A stretch of DNA of 12,980 nt from Baffinella frigidus (Eukaryota > Cryptophyceae > Cryptomonadales > Baffinellaceae), in NCBI GenBank assembly GCA_026770585.1, contig MU646536.1, forward strand, positions 145,125 through 158,104, read 5' to 3'. The position numbers and the translations under genes were made by a program. Below, piece by piece: positions 1 to 5,567 of this stretch. Numbering within the stretch: position 1 is the first letter of the stretch; each line of letters opens with the position of its first letter. The notes beneath the pieces are model-generated. The model was not told the DNA's origin. It saw only the letters and a list, made by a program, of their open reading frames with translations, and made no database searches.

Positions 1-104
1 CCGAATCCCGGTCGACCCCTGCGGGGGCTTCCCGGGCGTCTGGACCCTCCCCGATGCGTGAAACGAATTCACATCGGAGGGGGGTCCTAACAAGCATCCC
101 GCTT
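1..104. other. Unassigned left flank
   Basis: GC-rich sequence with no recognisable gene. Short frames cross it but have no family resemblance and run into the CCGAAA minisatellite downstream. It may be intronic or exonic sequence belonging to the exon-like module that begins near 105; this cannot be decided here. Confidence 0.3.
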
Positions 105-148
105 GAGGAGCTGCGTCGCACCCAGCTCACGGCAAGCCCCCTACACCC
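105..148 (+). other. Exon-like module X1 (paralogue of X2)
   Basis: This segment resembles the one at 324-376: both begin GAGGAG, pass through an Arg-rich stretch, and end in AGCTCACGG followed by CCCCTACACCC. In the shared frame they read EELRRTQLT and EESMARKERELT, which look like charged helix. The sequence after the module turns at once into C-rich repeat. I infer a duplicated short coding segment, or a duplicated unit that only looks coding. No family is recognised. Confidence 0.3.
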
Positions 149-175
149 AAAACCCGGAAACCGAGGGGGGGGGGA

Positions 176-309
176 CCGAAACCCGAAACCCGGACACCGA
201 AAACCGAAAACCGAAACCCGGACACCGAAAACCGAAAACAGAAACCCGGACACCGAAAACCGAAACCCGAAACCCGGACACCGGAAACCGAAAACCGAAA
301 CACGAAAAC
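176..309. repeat. CCGAAA-type minisatellite
   Basis: An imperfect tandem array of about 28 bp built from CCGAAACCCGGACACC followed by one or more GAAAACC blocks. It is a degenerate relative of the CCCTAAA heptamer tracts further right. The array keeps two forward frames open, which yields spurious Pro/Lys/Arg-rich ORFs (54-416 and 103-618) that should not be annotated as genes. A run of nine G lies just upstream. Confidence 0.9.
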
Positions 310-323
310 ACACTTCGGTGGAC

Positions 324-376
324 GAGGAGTCTATGGCGCGGAAAGAGCGCGAGCTCACGGTGTGTCCCCTACACCC
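324..376 (+). other. Exon-like module X2 (paralogue of X1)
   Basis: Second copy of the GAGGAG...AGCTCACGG...CCCCTACACCC segment, nine bases longer than X1. The module is followed by GTGTGT, a possible 5' splice donor, where X1 has GCAAGC. Translated helix EESMARKERELT is charged and could be coiled coil. Function is unknown. Confidence 0.3.
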
Positions 377-411
377 GAAACCTGAAAAAAACGAAAAACG
401 AGACCCAAAAC

Positions 412-471
412 TCTGAATCCTGCACCCGAAACCCTAAACCCGAAACCCTAAAAAATAAACCCGAAACCCTG
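412..471. repeat. Degenerate telomere-like C-rich tract
   Basis: Several CCCTAAACC and CCCGAAACC units on the plus strand, leading directly into CCCTGCAG and the exon-like module at 475. The same arrangement (C-rich tract, then CTGCAG, then module) recurs at 719-798. Confidence 0.8.
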
Positions 472-474
472 CAG

Positions 475-534
475 GATGTGTTTGCGAAGATGGAGCTTGT
501 GCGGGAGCTTTCCACCCTCGTGCTACGTGAGCAA
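475..534 (+). other. Exon-like module Y1
   Basis: Sixty bases directly after CTGCAG encode DVFAKMELVRELSTLVLREQ without a stop. It is the first of four paralogous modules (also 799, 993, 1227) sharing (D/N)VFAKME and a charged amphipathic pattern suggestive of a helix or coiled coil. A family A element is inserted exactly at its 3' edge, in the TA that follows GAGCAA. I read this as a duplicated exon or exon relic; the parent gene is not recognised. Confidence 0.45.
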
Positions 535-536
535 TA

Positions 537-654
537 CAGGGGTACCTCGCTCATAAGAAACCGCCTCCCCCTAGGATCCTACAGTAGGCCTATGCCTAGG
601 GCCCTGTGGTGGTCCTAGGGAGAGGGGTGGTTTCTTATGAGCGAGGTACTCCTG
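537..654 (+). mobile_element. MITE family A, copy A1, with TA target duplication
   Basis: A 118-bp non-autonomous element with inverted ends beginning CAGGGGTACCTCGCTCATAAG and flanked by TA at 535-536 and 655-656. The interior holds the CCTAGG and CTACAGTAGG core. The paralogous repeat at 851-870 reads GAGCAATAACCTGTG without an insert, so the unfilled site is present in the same window and supports TA duplication. TA duplication and a CAG terminus fit the Tc1/mariner superfamily. No transposase is encoded; mobilisation in trans is inferred. Chance frames across the arms should not be annotated as a protein. Confidence 0.92.
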
Positions 655-718
655 TAACCTGTGTGTGTGTGTGCGACCAATCACCTGAGGAACTCCTCCC
701 CCGAGTCAATAACCTGTG
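655..718. repeat. AACCTGTG-type repeat tail, duplicate of 859-920
   Basis: Begins with a short (TG)n run, then a stretch paralogous to 873-920 (both read GACCA..CACCTGAGGAACTCC-like sequence and end CAATAACCTGT). Together with module Y1 it forms a unit duplicated downstream, with the A1 element as the main difference. Confidence 0.75.
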
Positions 719-793
719 TACCCTAAACCCTAAACCCTGAACCCTTAACCCTGAATCCTTAACCCTGAACCCTTAACCCTAAACCCTAACCCC
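719..793. repeat. Telomere-like C-rich tract
   Basis: About ten CCCTAAA, CCCTGAA and CCCTTAA heptamers on the plus strand. Units are degenerate, so this is interstitial rather than an active terminal array. Confidence 0.9.
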
Positions 794-798
794 TGCAG

Positions 799-858
799 AA
801 TGTCTTCGCGAAGATGGAGCGTGTGCGGGCGCTTTCCTCCCTCGCGCTGCATGAGCAA
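799..858 (+). other. Exon-like module Y2
   Basis: Preceded by CCCCTGCAG and the same length as Y1, reading NVFAKMERVRALSSLALHEQ and then a TAA stop created by GAGCAATAA. The nine base differences from Y1 include both silent and replacement changes and no indel, so the frame is intact between the copies. It serves as the unfilled reference for the A1 insertion. Confidence 0.4.
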
Positions 859-970
859 TAACCTGTGTGAGGTGACCAGTAACCTGAGAAACTCCCCCAG
901 ATCGGCAATAACCTGTTTGTGTGCCCAATAACCTGTGACCCCCCCACCCCCCCCGCGTGTCAAGAACCTG
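859..970. repeat. AACCTGTG short-unit repeat
   Basis: Repeated occurrences of (CAAT/CAGT)AACCTGTG at roughly 20-bp intervals, followed by a C-rich pyrimidine stretch that leads into the 3'-splice-like sequence before module Y3. Confidence 0.7.
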
Positions 971-992
971 TGGATCCCCCTCTGTTTTTCAG

Positions 993-1040
993 GATGTGTT
1001 TGCGAAGATGGAGCGCTTACGGGAGAAGCTGGAGACCATC
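993..1040 (+). other. Exon-like module Y3
   Basis: Immediately after CCCCCTCTGTTTTTCAG, a textbook polypyrimidine tract and AG acceptor, this encodes DVFAKMERLREKLETI. The heptad-like spacing of hydrophobic residues (V, M, L, L, I) with Glu/Lys/Arg between suggests a short coiled coil. It is followed by a long CT-rich tract, then by near-identical module Y4. Inferred exon of an unrecognised gene, or a duplicated exon. Confidence 0.5.
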
Positions 1041-1045
1041 ACCAT

Positions 1046-1185
1046 TTTCTCTCTCTCTCCCTCCCTCTCTCTCTCCCCCCCCTTCTCTCTCTCTCCATCT
1101 CTCTCCCTCTCTCTCTCTCTCTCTCCCTCGCTCCCTCTCTCTCTCCCTCTCTCCCTCTCTCTCTCCCTCTCTCTCTCTCTCTCTC
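1046..1185. repeat. CT-rich microsatellite
   Basis: Long (CT)n with CCCT and CCCC interruptions between modules Y3 and Y4. If the modules are exons this is intronic. It keeps all forward frames open (Ser/Leu/Pro runs), so overlapping frames at 919-1316 are artefacts of composition. Confidence 0.95.
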
Positions 1186-1226
1186 AGCACCACCTAATAC
1201 CCCCCCCACCCCCCTCTGTTTTTCAG

Positions 1227-1291
1227 GATGTGTTTGTGAAGATGGAGCGTTTGCGGGAGAAGCTGGAGACCATCAAGGGGGTGCAGATGAA
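1227..1291 (+). other. Exon-like module Y4
   Basis: Preceded by CTAAT about 30 bases upstream (possible branch point) and CCCCCTCTGTTTTTCAG. It encodes DVFVKMERLREKLETI and continues KGVQMK to a possible GTACAC donor at 1292. Over the 48 bases shared with Y3 there are three differences: two silent and one Ala-to-Val. This is the best-supported exon candidate in the window. The downstream partner exon is not visible; sequence after it is telomere-like repeat. Confidence 0.5.
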
Positions 1292-1293
1292 GT

Positions 1294-1530
1294 ACACCCT
1301 AAACCCTAAACCCTAACCCTAAACCCCAAACCCTGAACCCTGAACCCTGAACCCTGGACCCTGAACCCTGAACCCTGAACCCTGAGCCCTGAATCCTGAA
1401 CCCTCAACCCTCAACCCTAAACCCCAAACCCCAAACCCCAAACCCCAAACCCCAAACCCCAAACCCCAAACCCCAAACCCTAAACCCCACACCCCACACC
1501 CCACACCCTCAACCCCAAAGCCCAAACACG
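1294..1530. repeat. Long interstitial telomere-like C-rich tract
   Basis: Some 30 heptamers on the plus strand, in blocks of one variant: CCCTAAA, then CCCTGAA, then CCCCAAA, then CCCCACA. Blocks of a single variant indicate local amplification by slippage or unequal exchange. The reverse-strand frame 1319-1762 starts beyond it and reads through the heptamers; it is not a gene. Confidence 0.95.
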
Positions 1531-1552
1531 AAACACGAAACCAGGATGAGCG

Positions 1553-1790
1553 CGACGATGGACACAATGCTGCGCTCGTGGAGCATCGAAGACTGATCAC
1601 GTCCGGACGTGATGAGCGGAAGACGACTGTTTTCACGGACGTGGTGCCGGACGTGATGCCGTTTCGTGCACAGCGGGAGACGGCTGTTGGTGGACACGAT
1701 GCCCCTTCGTGCACAGCAAAAGACGATGGATCGCGGACAAGATTAGTAGAGAGGTGGCGCATGGTGGACGTGATGCTGCCTTTTTAGACA
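1553..1790. repeat. Degenerate GGACACGATGCC repeat
   Basis: About five diverged copies of a 35-55 bp motif containing GGACRYGATGC, then CGTGCACAGC and AAGACG. It includes the perfect 18-bp palindrome at 1596-1613. Short open frames on both strands are by-products of the repeat. No gene is recognised. Confidence 0.65.
1596..1613. repeat. Perfect 18-bp palindrome
   Basis: ATCACGTCCGGACGTGAT is its own reverse complement. It could be a dimer-binding site or a by-product of facing repeat units. Confidence 0.8.
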
Positions 1791-1840
1791 GTCGGAATGC
1801 GACTGACTGTCTTGTTTGCGGACGTTCGGCCAAGACAGTC
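1790..1840. repeat. Short inverted repeat around GACAGTC
   Basis: GACAGTCGGAATGCGACTG, GACTGTCTTG and CAAGACAGTCCGACGCGACT alternate in opposite orientations, giving a compact foldback immediately left of element B1. Confidence 0.6.
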
Positions 1841-1853
1841 CGACGCGACTCTA

Positions 1854-1953
1854 TCCCTTAAGTGGCGGACGGGCGAATATTCGCCCTGACTCGCCCTAGG
1901 CAGGTCCTAGAGCCCTACCGTAGGGCGTATGAGCCTACTCGCCACTTAAGGGA
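1854..1953 (+). mobile_element. MITE family B, copy B1, with TA target duplication
   Basis: A 100-bp element with 14-bp perfect inverted ends TCCCTTAAGTGGCG, flanked by TA at 1852-1853 and 1954-1955. Seventeen bases in lies the palindrome GGGCGAATATTCGCCC (1871-1886), followed by an asymmetric core CGCCCTAGGCAGGTCCTAG and CTACCGTAGGGCG. TA flanks fit Tc1/mariner-type insertion. No coding capacity. All five B copies here point the same way. Confidence 0.92.
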
Positions 1954-1972
1954 TAATACTTGCCAAGGGGGT

Positions 1973-2020
1973 CACGTGAAAACCTCGGCGTACGGGGTCT
2001 TGTTTTCACGAGGAGAGGAG
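1973..2020. repeat. Short hairpin
   Basis: CGTGAAAAC and GTTTTCACG face each other across about 18 bases. Possibly a relic element end; otherwise unexplained. Confidence 0.45.
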
Positions 2021-2048
2021 AAGAGAGAGAGAGGCCTCTGTGTTGATC

Positions 2049-2081
2049 GGGTTTAGGGTTTAGGGTTTAGGGTTTAGGGTG
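2049..2081. repeat. Telomere-like G-rich tract
   Basis: Four TTTAGGG heptamers on the plus strand, the opposite orientation to the C-rich tracts at 412-1530. Confidence 0.9.
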
Positions 2082-2204
2082 TGTGTCGCTGCGTCGCTGG
2101 TCAACAGCCGAGCAGCCCCCTCAAAACGTGTTACCTAGTTTACATGTATACGAGTAAACTCACTTGTTGAAAAGCTCGGCGGTGGCAGGATCTGTCGCGT
2201 GTGA
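2082..2204. other. Unassigned spacer
   Basis: No repeat family, open frame or RNA gene recognised. Confidence 0.4.
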
Positions 2205-2420
2205 CAGGGGTACCTCACTCATAAGAATCTGCCTCCTCCTAGGGCCTACTGTACAGGTATGCCTAGGGCCCTATCCCTTAAGTGCCCATGCCGCCAAATT
2301 TGACGGCCAAGAGGTCCTAGGCAGGTCCTAGGGCCCTACGGTAGGGCGTATGAGCCTACTGGTCACTTAAGGGATAAAGGTCCTGGGGGGGGGCAGTTTC
2401 TTATGAGCGAGGTACCCCTG
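2205..2420 (+). mobile_element. MITE family A, copy A2, interrupted by B2
   Basis: Ends CAGGGGTACCTCACTCATAAG (left) and CTTATGAGCGAGGTACCCCTG (right, ending 2420, followed by TA). The interior is split by a complete family B element at 2274-2374. Removing B2 leaves a family A length of about 113 bp. The left flank reads GA rather than TA, so one target base may have mutated. Confidence 0.88.
2274..2374 (+). mobile_element. MITE family B, copy B2, nested in A2
   Basis: A 101-bp element TCCCTTAAGTG...CACTTAAGGGA flanked by TA on both sides (2272-2273 and 2375-2376). The left subterminal region differs from B1 (CCGCCAAATTTGACGG instead of GGGCGAATATTCGCCC) but is again a near-palindrome at the same offset. 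The right half is nearly identical to B4. Its position inside A2 shows B was active after A2 inserted. Confidence 0.92.
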
Positions 2421-2657
2421 TACAGTGTATGCGTGGACCCTTTTCGCGTCGAGGCAAGGCGATGAAGCGGGATGCGGGGGTTTGGAGAGCCCTTTATCAA
2501 TACCAACACGGCTTCGTACTATCGACTGTCATTATGTTCGCATAGATAGCCTCGTGTGGAAGGCCCCCTTCTGTGGAAGGCCCCTTCAGAGGGGCGCAAA
2601 ATGACGTTCCCGTGAACATTACTACACAGTTCCGAAAATATTCATTGCCTGACACTA
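2421..2657. other. Spacer with a family H end relic
   Basis: No gene recognised. Positions 2535-2559 read TGTTCGCATAGATAGCCTCG and on to GTGTGG, matching the right end of family H (8910-8944). A tandem AGGCCCCTTC duplication follows near 2561-2590, and ATTACTACACAG occurs near 2611. The rest is unassigned. Confidence 0.5.
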
Positions 2658-2774
2658 CAGGGGTAACTCGAAATTAAGGACACGCACCGCCCTTATGGTA
2701 GTCCTATGTTCCTAGGACAGGCCCTACCGTAGGACCCTAGGGGGGTGCGTGTCCTTAATTTCGAGTAACCCCTG
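2658..2774. mobile_element. MITE family C with TA target duplication
   Basis: A 117-bp element with about 31-bp inverted arms, CAGGGGTAACTCGAAATTAA and onward to GGACACGCACC, with one mismatch between arms. It is flanked by TA at 2656-2657 and 2775-2776. The first eight bases (CAGGGGTA) are those of family A, but the rest of the arm is unrelated, while the interior again has CCTAGGAC and CTACCGTAGGACC. It likely uses the same transposase as family A. Confidence 0.9.
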
Positions 2775-2819
2775 TATGGAGGAGTGACTCCCGTCCAGGT
2801 ACGAAGGAGAGACTCTCTA

Positions 2820-2942
2820 CAGGGGTACCTCGCTCATAAGAAACCGCCCCCCCCCCCAGGACCACCATAGGGCCCTAGGCATAGGCCTACTGTAGGGTCA
2901 TATCATAGGGGGGGGCGGTTTCTTATGAGCGAGGTACCCCTG
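2820..2942 (-). mobile_element. MITE family A, copy A3, with TA target duplication
   Basis: A 123-bp element with arms CAGGGGTACCTCGCTCATAAG, flanked by TA at 2818-2819 and 2943-2944. Its core (CCCTAGGCATAGGCCTACTGTAGG) is inverted relative to A1 and A4. It sits 43 bp from element C. Confidence 0.93.
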
Positions 2943-3009
2943 TACCTACATGTAACAGATCCAACCGGTCCTTCCTCTCCCTCTGAGATTTCCACGCGAG
3001 GCTCCACGC

Positions 3010-3146
3010 AAGACTGCTCGATTTCCCAACGCAAGACTGCTCGATTTCCCAAAGACTGCTCGATTTCCCAAAGACTGCTCGATTTCCCAAAGACTGCTCG
3101 ATTTCCCAAAGACTGCTCGATTTCTCAAAGACTGCTCGATTTCCCG
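3010..3146. repeat. 19-bp minisatellite
   Basis: Seven copies of AAGACTGCTCGATTTCCCA. The first is separated by ACGC from six uninterrupted units at 3033-3146. One unit has CTCA for CCCA and the last ends in CCCG. Because 19 is not a multiple of three and the unit lacks stops, several frames on both strands stay open and produce periodic peptides such as SSLWEIEQSLGNRAVF. These should not be annotated as proteins. Confidence 0.97.
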
Positions 3147-3380
3147 ACCGAGGTTGTGGCGTTGCCCCTGCATCAGGCACCTAGGAGCGGGATGCTTCCC
3201 ACGCCAGAGAGATCAACACATCCACTTTTGACATCGTTTAAGGGAAATCCCTTGAATTTTTCAGTCAACCAGGTCAGATCTTACGTGGGTAAGGCGTCGG
3301 TTTCCCTCGATCAATCTGGCGTGATGAGGCGTGGCGCGATTAATAAAGAATCTGTACTGAACAGGGTCGGCAAGGAGGCG
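3147..3380. other. Unassigned spacer
   Basis: No recognised gene or repeat. A forward frame runs from the minisatellite through here to 3446 and ends inside B3; its downstream part has no family resemblance. GCACCTAGGAGCGGGATGC (around 3176) resembles CACCGGGGAGCGGGATGCG (around 3627) and CTACCGAGGAGAGGGATGCG (around 4132), so a dispersed repeat is present. Confidence 0.35.
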
Positions 3381-3407
3381 TGTTCTTGTGCGCGAGGTAC
3401 CCCCGTG
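3381..3407. mobile_element. Family A right-end relic
   Basis: TGTTCTTGTGCGCGAGGTAC followed by CCCCGTG matches the right arm of family A with several substitutions. No partner arm is seen, so it is a solo end. Confidence 0.55.
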
Positions 3408-3419
3408 CTGAGCGGGGTA

Positions 3420-3519
3420 TCCCTTAAGTGGCGGACGGGCGATTAATCGCCCTAACTCGCCCTAGGCAGGTCCTAGGGCCCTACCGTAGGGCGTATGAGC
3501 CTACTCGCCACTTAAGGGA
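3420..3519 (+). mobile_element. MITE family B, copy B3, with TA target duplication
   Basis: A 100-bp copy, close to B1 and B5, flanked by TA. The subterminal palindrome is GGGCGATTAATCGCCC (3437-3452): two bases differ from B1 and the changes are complementary, so symmetry is kept. Confidence 0.93.
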
Positions 3520-3521
3520 TA

Positions 3522-3666
3522 ACATGGACCGATCATAGTCTGGTAATGGCACGGCTTAGGCAATAACGGCGAACCCTCTCTCATAAATTCAGTAATCAGT
3601 AATCAGCGCCTGCATCAGACTGAGCCACCGGGGAGCGGGATGCGTCGTAGCTCCTTACGTTTCACA
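3522..3666. other. Unassigned spacer
   Basis: Contains the duplicated AGTAATCAGTAATCAG at about 3591-3606 and the dispersed GGGAGCGGGATGCG motif. No gene recognised. Confidence 0.35.
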
Positions 3667-3668
3667 TA

Positions 3669-3786
3669 CAGGGGTACCTCGCTCATGAGAACCCGCCCCC
3701 CCCTAGGACCCTACAGTAGGCCCATGCCTAGGGCCCTACGGTGGCCCTATGGGGGGGCGCAGTTTCTTATGAGCGAGGTACCCCTG
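3669..3786 (+). mobile_element. MITE family A, copy A4, with TA target duplication
   Basis: A 118-bp element flanked by TA (3667-3668, 3787-3788), same length and orientation as A1. The left arm has CTCATGAGA for CTCATAAGA. It has a full core with CCTAGGACCCTACAGTAGG and CCTAGGGCCCTACGGTGG. Chance frames across it are not genes. Confidence 0.93.
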
Positions 3787-3804
3787 TACTCCATAACCTT
3801 TCGA

Positions 3805-3835
3805 GGCGGTTTCTCATGGGCGAGGTACCCATGTG
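3805..3835. mobile_element. Family A right-end relic
   Basis: GGCGGTTTCTCATGGGCGAG followed by GTACCCATGTG is a diverged solo right arm of family A lying 19 bp from A4. Confidence 0.6.
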
Positions 3836-3875
3836 CCCTGGCATCAACCACCTAACAGCGTCGCCACATTTCGTG

Positions 3876-4093
3876 CAGGAGTACCTCGCCCATAAGAAAA
3901 CGCCCACCCACCTAGGACCCCCCTAGGACCCTAGGCATGGGTCTACAGTAGGGTCCTAGGGGGGTGCGTTTTCTTATCCCTTAAGTGACCAACGGGTGAA
4001 TAATCGCCCGTGGAAGCCCTAGGCAGGTCCTAGGGCCCTACGGTAGGGCGTATGAGCCTACTGGTCACTTAAGGGATAAGCAAGGTGCCCCTG
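3876..4093 (-). mobile_element. MITE family A, copy A5, interrupted by B4
   Basis: Left end CAGGAGTACCTCGCCCATAAG; right end AAGGTGCCCCTG followed by TA. The core is in A3 orientation and unusually contains two CCTAGGACC blocks. Family B copy B4 has inserted in the right arm at the TA of TTCTTA. Left flank TG instead of TA suggests decay. Confidence 0.85.
3977..4076 (+). mobile_element. MITE family B, copy B4, nested in A5
   Basis: A 100-bp element flanked by TA on both sides. Its left subterminal palindrome is CGGGTGAATAATCGCCCG, with one T/G wobble in the stem. The right half is almost identical to B2, so B2 and B4 form a subfamily ending CTGGTCACTTAAGGGA, distinct from B1, B3 and B5. Confidence 0.93.
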
Positions 4094-4095
4094 TA

Positions 4096-4117
4096 TGGGT
4101 GAGGTACCCCCGTGTGC
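4096..4117. mobile_element. Family A right-end relic
   Basis: GGGTGAGGTACCCCCGTG resembles the family A right arm end and directly follows A5. Confidence 0.45.
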
Positions 4118-4258
4118 CGGGATCAGATTAAGCTACCGAGGAGAGGGATGCGGCGCAGCTCTTGAGGGATTGCTGTTTCGTCGTCCGGAGGGGGGGGGGG
4201 GGCGTTTGTTCAGACGCCTTATATATGGTCAATATATGGTCATGTGCATACTGTATTT
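4118..4258. other. Unassigned spacer with G run
   Basis: No gene recognised. It contains a run of about twelve G near 4191-4202 and a TATATGGTCA duplication (4220-4240). Confidence 0.4.
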
Positions 4259-4260
4259 TA

Positions 4261-4360
4261 TCCCTTAAGTGGCGGACGGGCGAATATTCGCCCTAACTCG
4301 CCCTAGGCAGGTCCTAGGGCCCTACCGTAGGGCGTATGCGCCTACTCGCCACTTAAGGGA
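4261..4360 (+). mobile_element. MITE family B, copy B5, with TA target duplication
   Basis: A 100-bp copy flanked by TA (4259-4260, 4361-4362). Palindrome GGGCGAATATTCGCCC at 4278-4293, as in B1. It differs from B1 at only a few positions, suggesting recent spread. Confidence 0.93.
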
Positions 4361-4362
4361 TA

Positions 4363-4557
4363 CATCTCTATTCATACTGTACATTATACATGCAAATACG
4401 ATGCATATGTTGTACATACACGCACCACACCACAACATTTCGCACAGGGTAAAACCTTTTTGCAAGGTAAGACAGTTGGGAGCGTAGTGCAAGGATACTG
4501 ACATCGCAGATAAACACACCAACACACAACGGTTCGAAAAGTATACATCTTTTTAGC
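4363..4557. other. AT-richer spacer with relic repeat units
   Basis: No gene recognised. CACCACAACATTTCGCACAG (about 4430) and AGATAAACACACCAACACAC (about 4508) are diverged relatives of the 32-bp tandem unit at 4675-4769. Confidence 0.45.
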
Positions 4558-4640
4558 ACGGCAAGACAGTCAGGAGCAGACCGCTAGGATCGCAGCGACG
4601 AGACGTTCCGCGACAACAGAGTGGTGGATCAGCCCTCTTG
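4558..4640. repeat. Direct repeat M, copy 1
   Basis: About 80 bp matching 4824-4900. Shared blocks include GAGACGTTCCGCGACAACAG and GTGGTGGATCAGCCCTCTTG. Chance frames on the reverse strand cover it. Confidence 0.9.
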
Positions 4641-4674
4641 GCCCCCGCCCCAGACAAATGCAATACAGGTATTG

Positions 4675-4769
4675 TAGATAAATCCACCAAAACGCAACGT
4701 TTCGCATAGATAAATCCACCAAAACACAACGTTTCGCGTAGATAAATCCACGAAACCACAACGTTTCGG
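4675..4769. repeat. 32-bp tandem repeat, three units
   Basis: Units TAGATAAATCCACCAAAACG followed by CAACGTTTCGCA at 4675-4706, 4707-4738 and 4739-4769. The reverse-strand reading gives a repeated FGGFIYAKRCV-like peptide that is not a gene. Confidence 0.95.
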
Positions 4770-4823
4770 TCTGGAGCGTATTCTACCTAGAGCTACGGTA
4801 CACATTAACTCTTCACATACTAA

Positions 4824-4900
4824 AGAAGTCGGGAGCAAACCGCGAGGATCGCAGCAGCGAGACGTTCCGCGACAACAGAGTGGTGGATCAGCCCTCTTGA
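4824..4900. repeat. Direct repeat M, copy 2
   Basis: Second copy of the 4558-4640 repeat with a short indel around GCAGCAGCGAGACG. It adjoins the 100-bp tandem repeat. Confidence 0.9.
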
Positions 4901-4901
4901 G

Positions 4902-5178
4902 CCCAGCCCTGCCCCCTCACCCCGCATTTAGCCGGGAAATTTACCATACCCCACATTTAGAAGACCAAAAAACCTCACAAGCGTGTACCGCCCCCACTAC
5001 CCCAGCCCTGCCCCTCAATCCTCATTTAGCCGGGATATTTAGCTTACCACACATTTAGCGGAGCAAACATGATCCGTCAAAAGCGTGTCGCACCCCCACG
5101 ACCCCAGCCCTGTCCCCTCACCCCGGATTTAGCCGGGATATTTAGCATACCCCACTTTTAGCAGAGCAAACATGAGCA
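4902..5178. repeat. About 100-bp tandem repeat, three units
   Basis: Units start CCCAGCCCTG at 4902, 5001 and 5103. Each contains ATTTAGCCGGGAWATTTA, then ACATTTAG or ACTTTTAG, then a CAAACATGA-type stretch. The third is truncated near 5178. No gene seen. Confidence 0.93.
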
Positions 5179-5481
5179 GCGACGCCACAAAGCAGAAGGG
5201 TGTCGTTAAGTAACGGGCGTGAGACCTATGAAGAGCCACACGAGAATGCTAGAGGGGCCTATTTAAAAGTGAGTTGTAACGTTTGTGTAGTAACTTTCGT
5301 GAGATTGGTCATACAACTCGCTTTGCTTTACTGTTACTAGTAATTTACTGTTACTCTACGGTAGGCAAGGTAATTAGCACAGTCACGAGGTTGAAGTACT
5401 CTATCCTGGTACACATGTTTTCAACCCCACGTGTAAATAGGTTCCTCCAGCATTCTCCAGCGGAGCCAGCTCGGGTGGGCT

Positions 5482-5551
5482 GACTATTCTCAAGTTGACA
5501 TGCTTGGGTGTGCGGTACAACCCCGTCAATATTGGGGCGGGAAAGAGCCTG
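5482..5551. repeat. Dispersed repeat F, copy 1
   Basis: GACTATTCTCAAGTTGACAT, then GGTACAACCCCGTCAATATTG, then GGGAAAGAGCCTGG. Related copies are at 9552-9665 and 10143-10190. Its tail (GGGAAAGAGCCTGGTCTCA) also occurs inside the 234-bp tandem repeat at 11411-12160. Confidence 0.75.
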
Positions 5552-5567
5552 GTCTCACCAAATAGAC

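Noticed and set aside
54-618. Pro/Lys/Arg-rich forward frames of 120 and 171 codons
   Set aside because: They are open because the CCGAAA minisatellite lacks stops, and the second ends inside element A1.
919-1316. Ser/Leu/Pro-rich forward frames
   Set aside because: Produced by the CT microsatellite; only the short exon-like modules inside have independent support.
1319-1762. 147-codon reverse-strand frame
   Set aside because: The C-terminal part is translated heptamer repeat and the rest a degenerate repeat; no family resemblance.
3010-3146. Possible CRISPR array
   Set aside because: Units are adjacent 19-mers without variable spacers.
2903-3446. Periodic peptides on both strands
   Set aside because: Translation of a stop-free 19-bp minisatellite; the period gives the same peptide in several frames.
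3640-3926. Frames reading YRGTSLMRTRPPLGPYSR
   Set aside because: This peptide is the translation of family A arms and core; it recurs wherever A is inserted.
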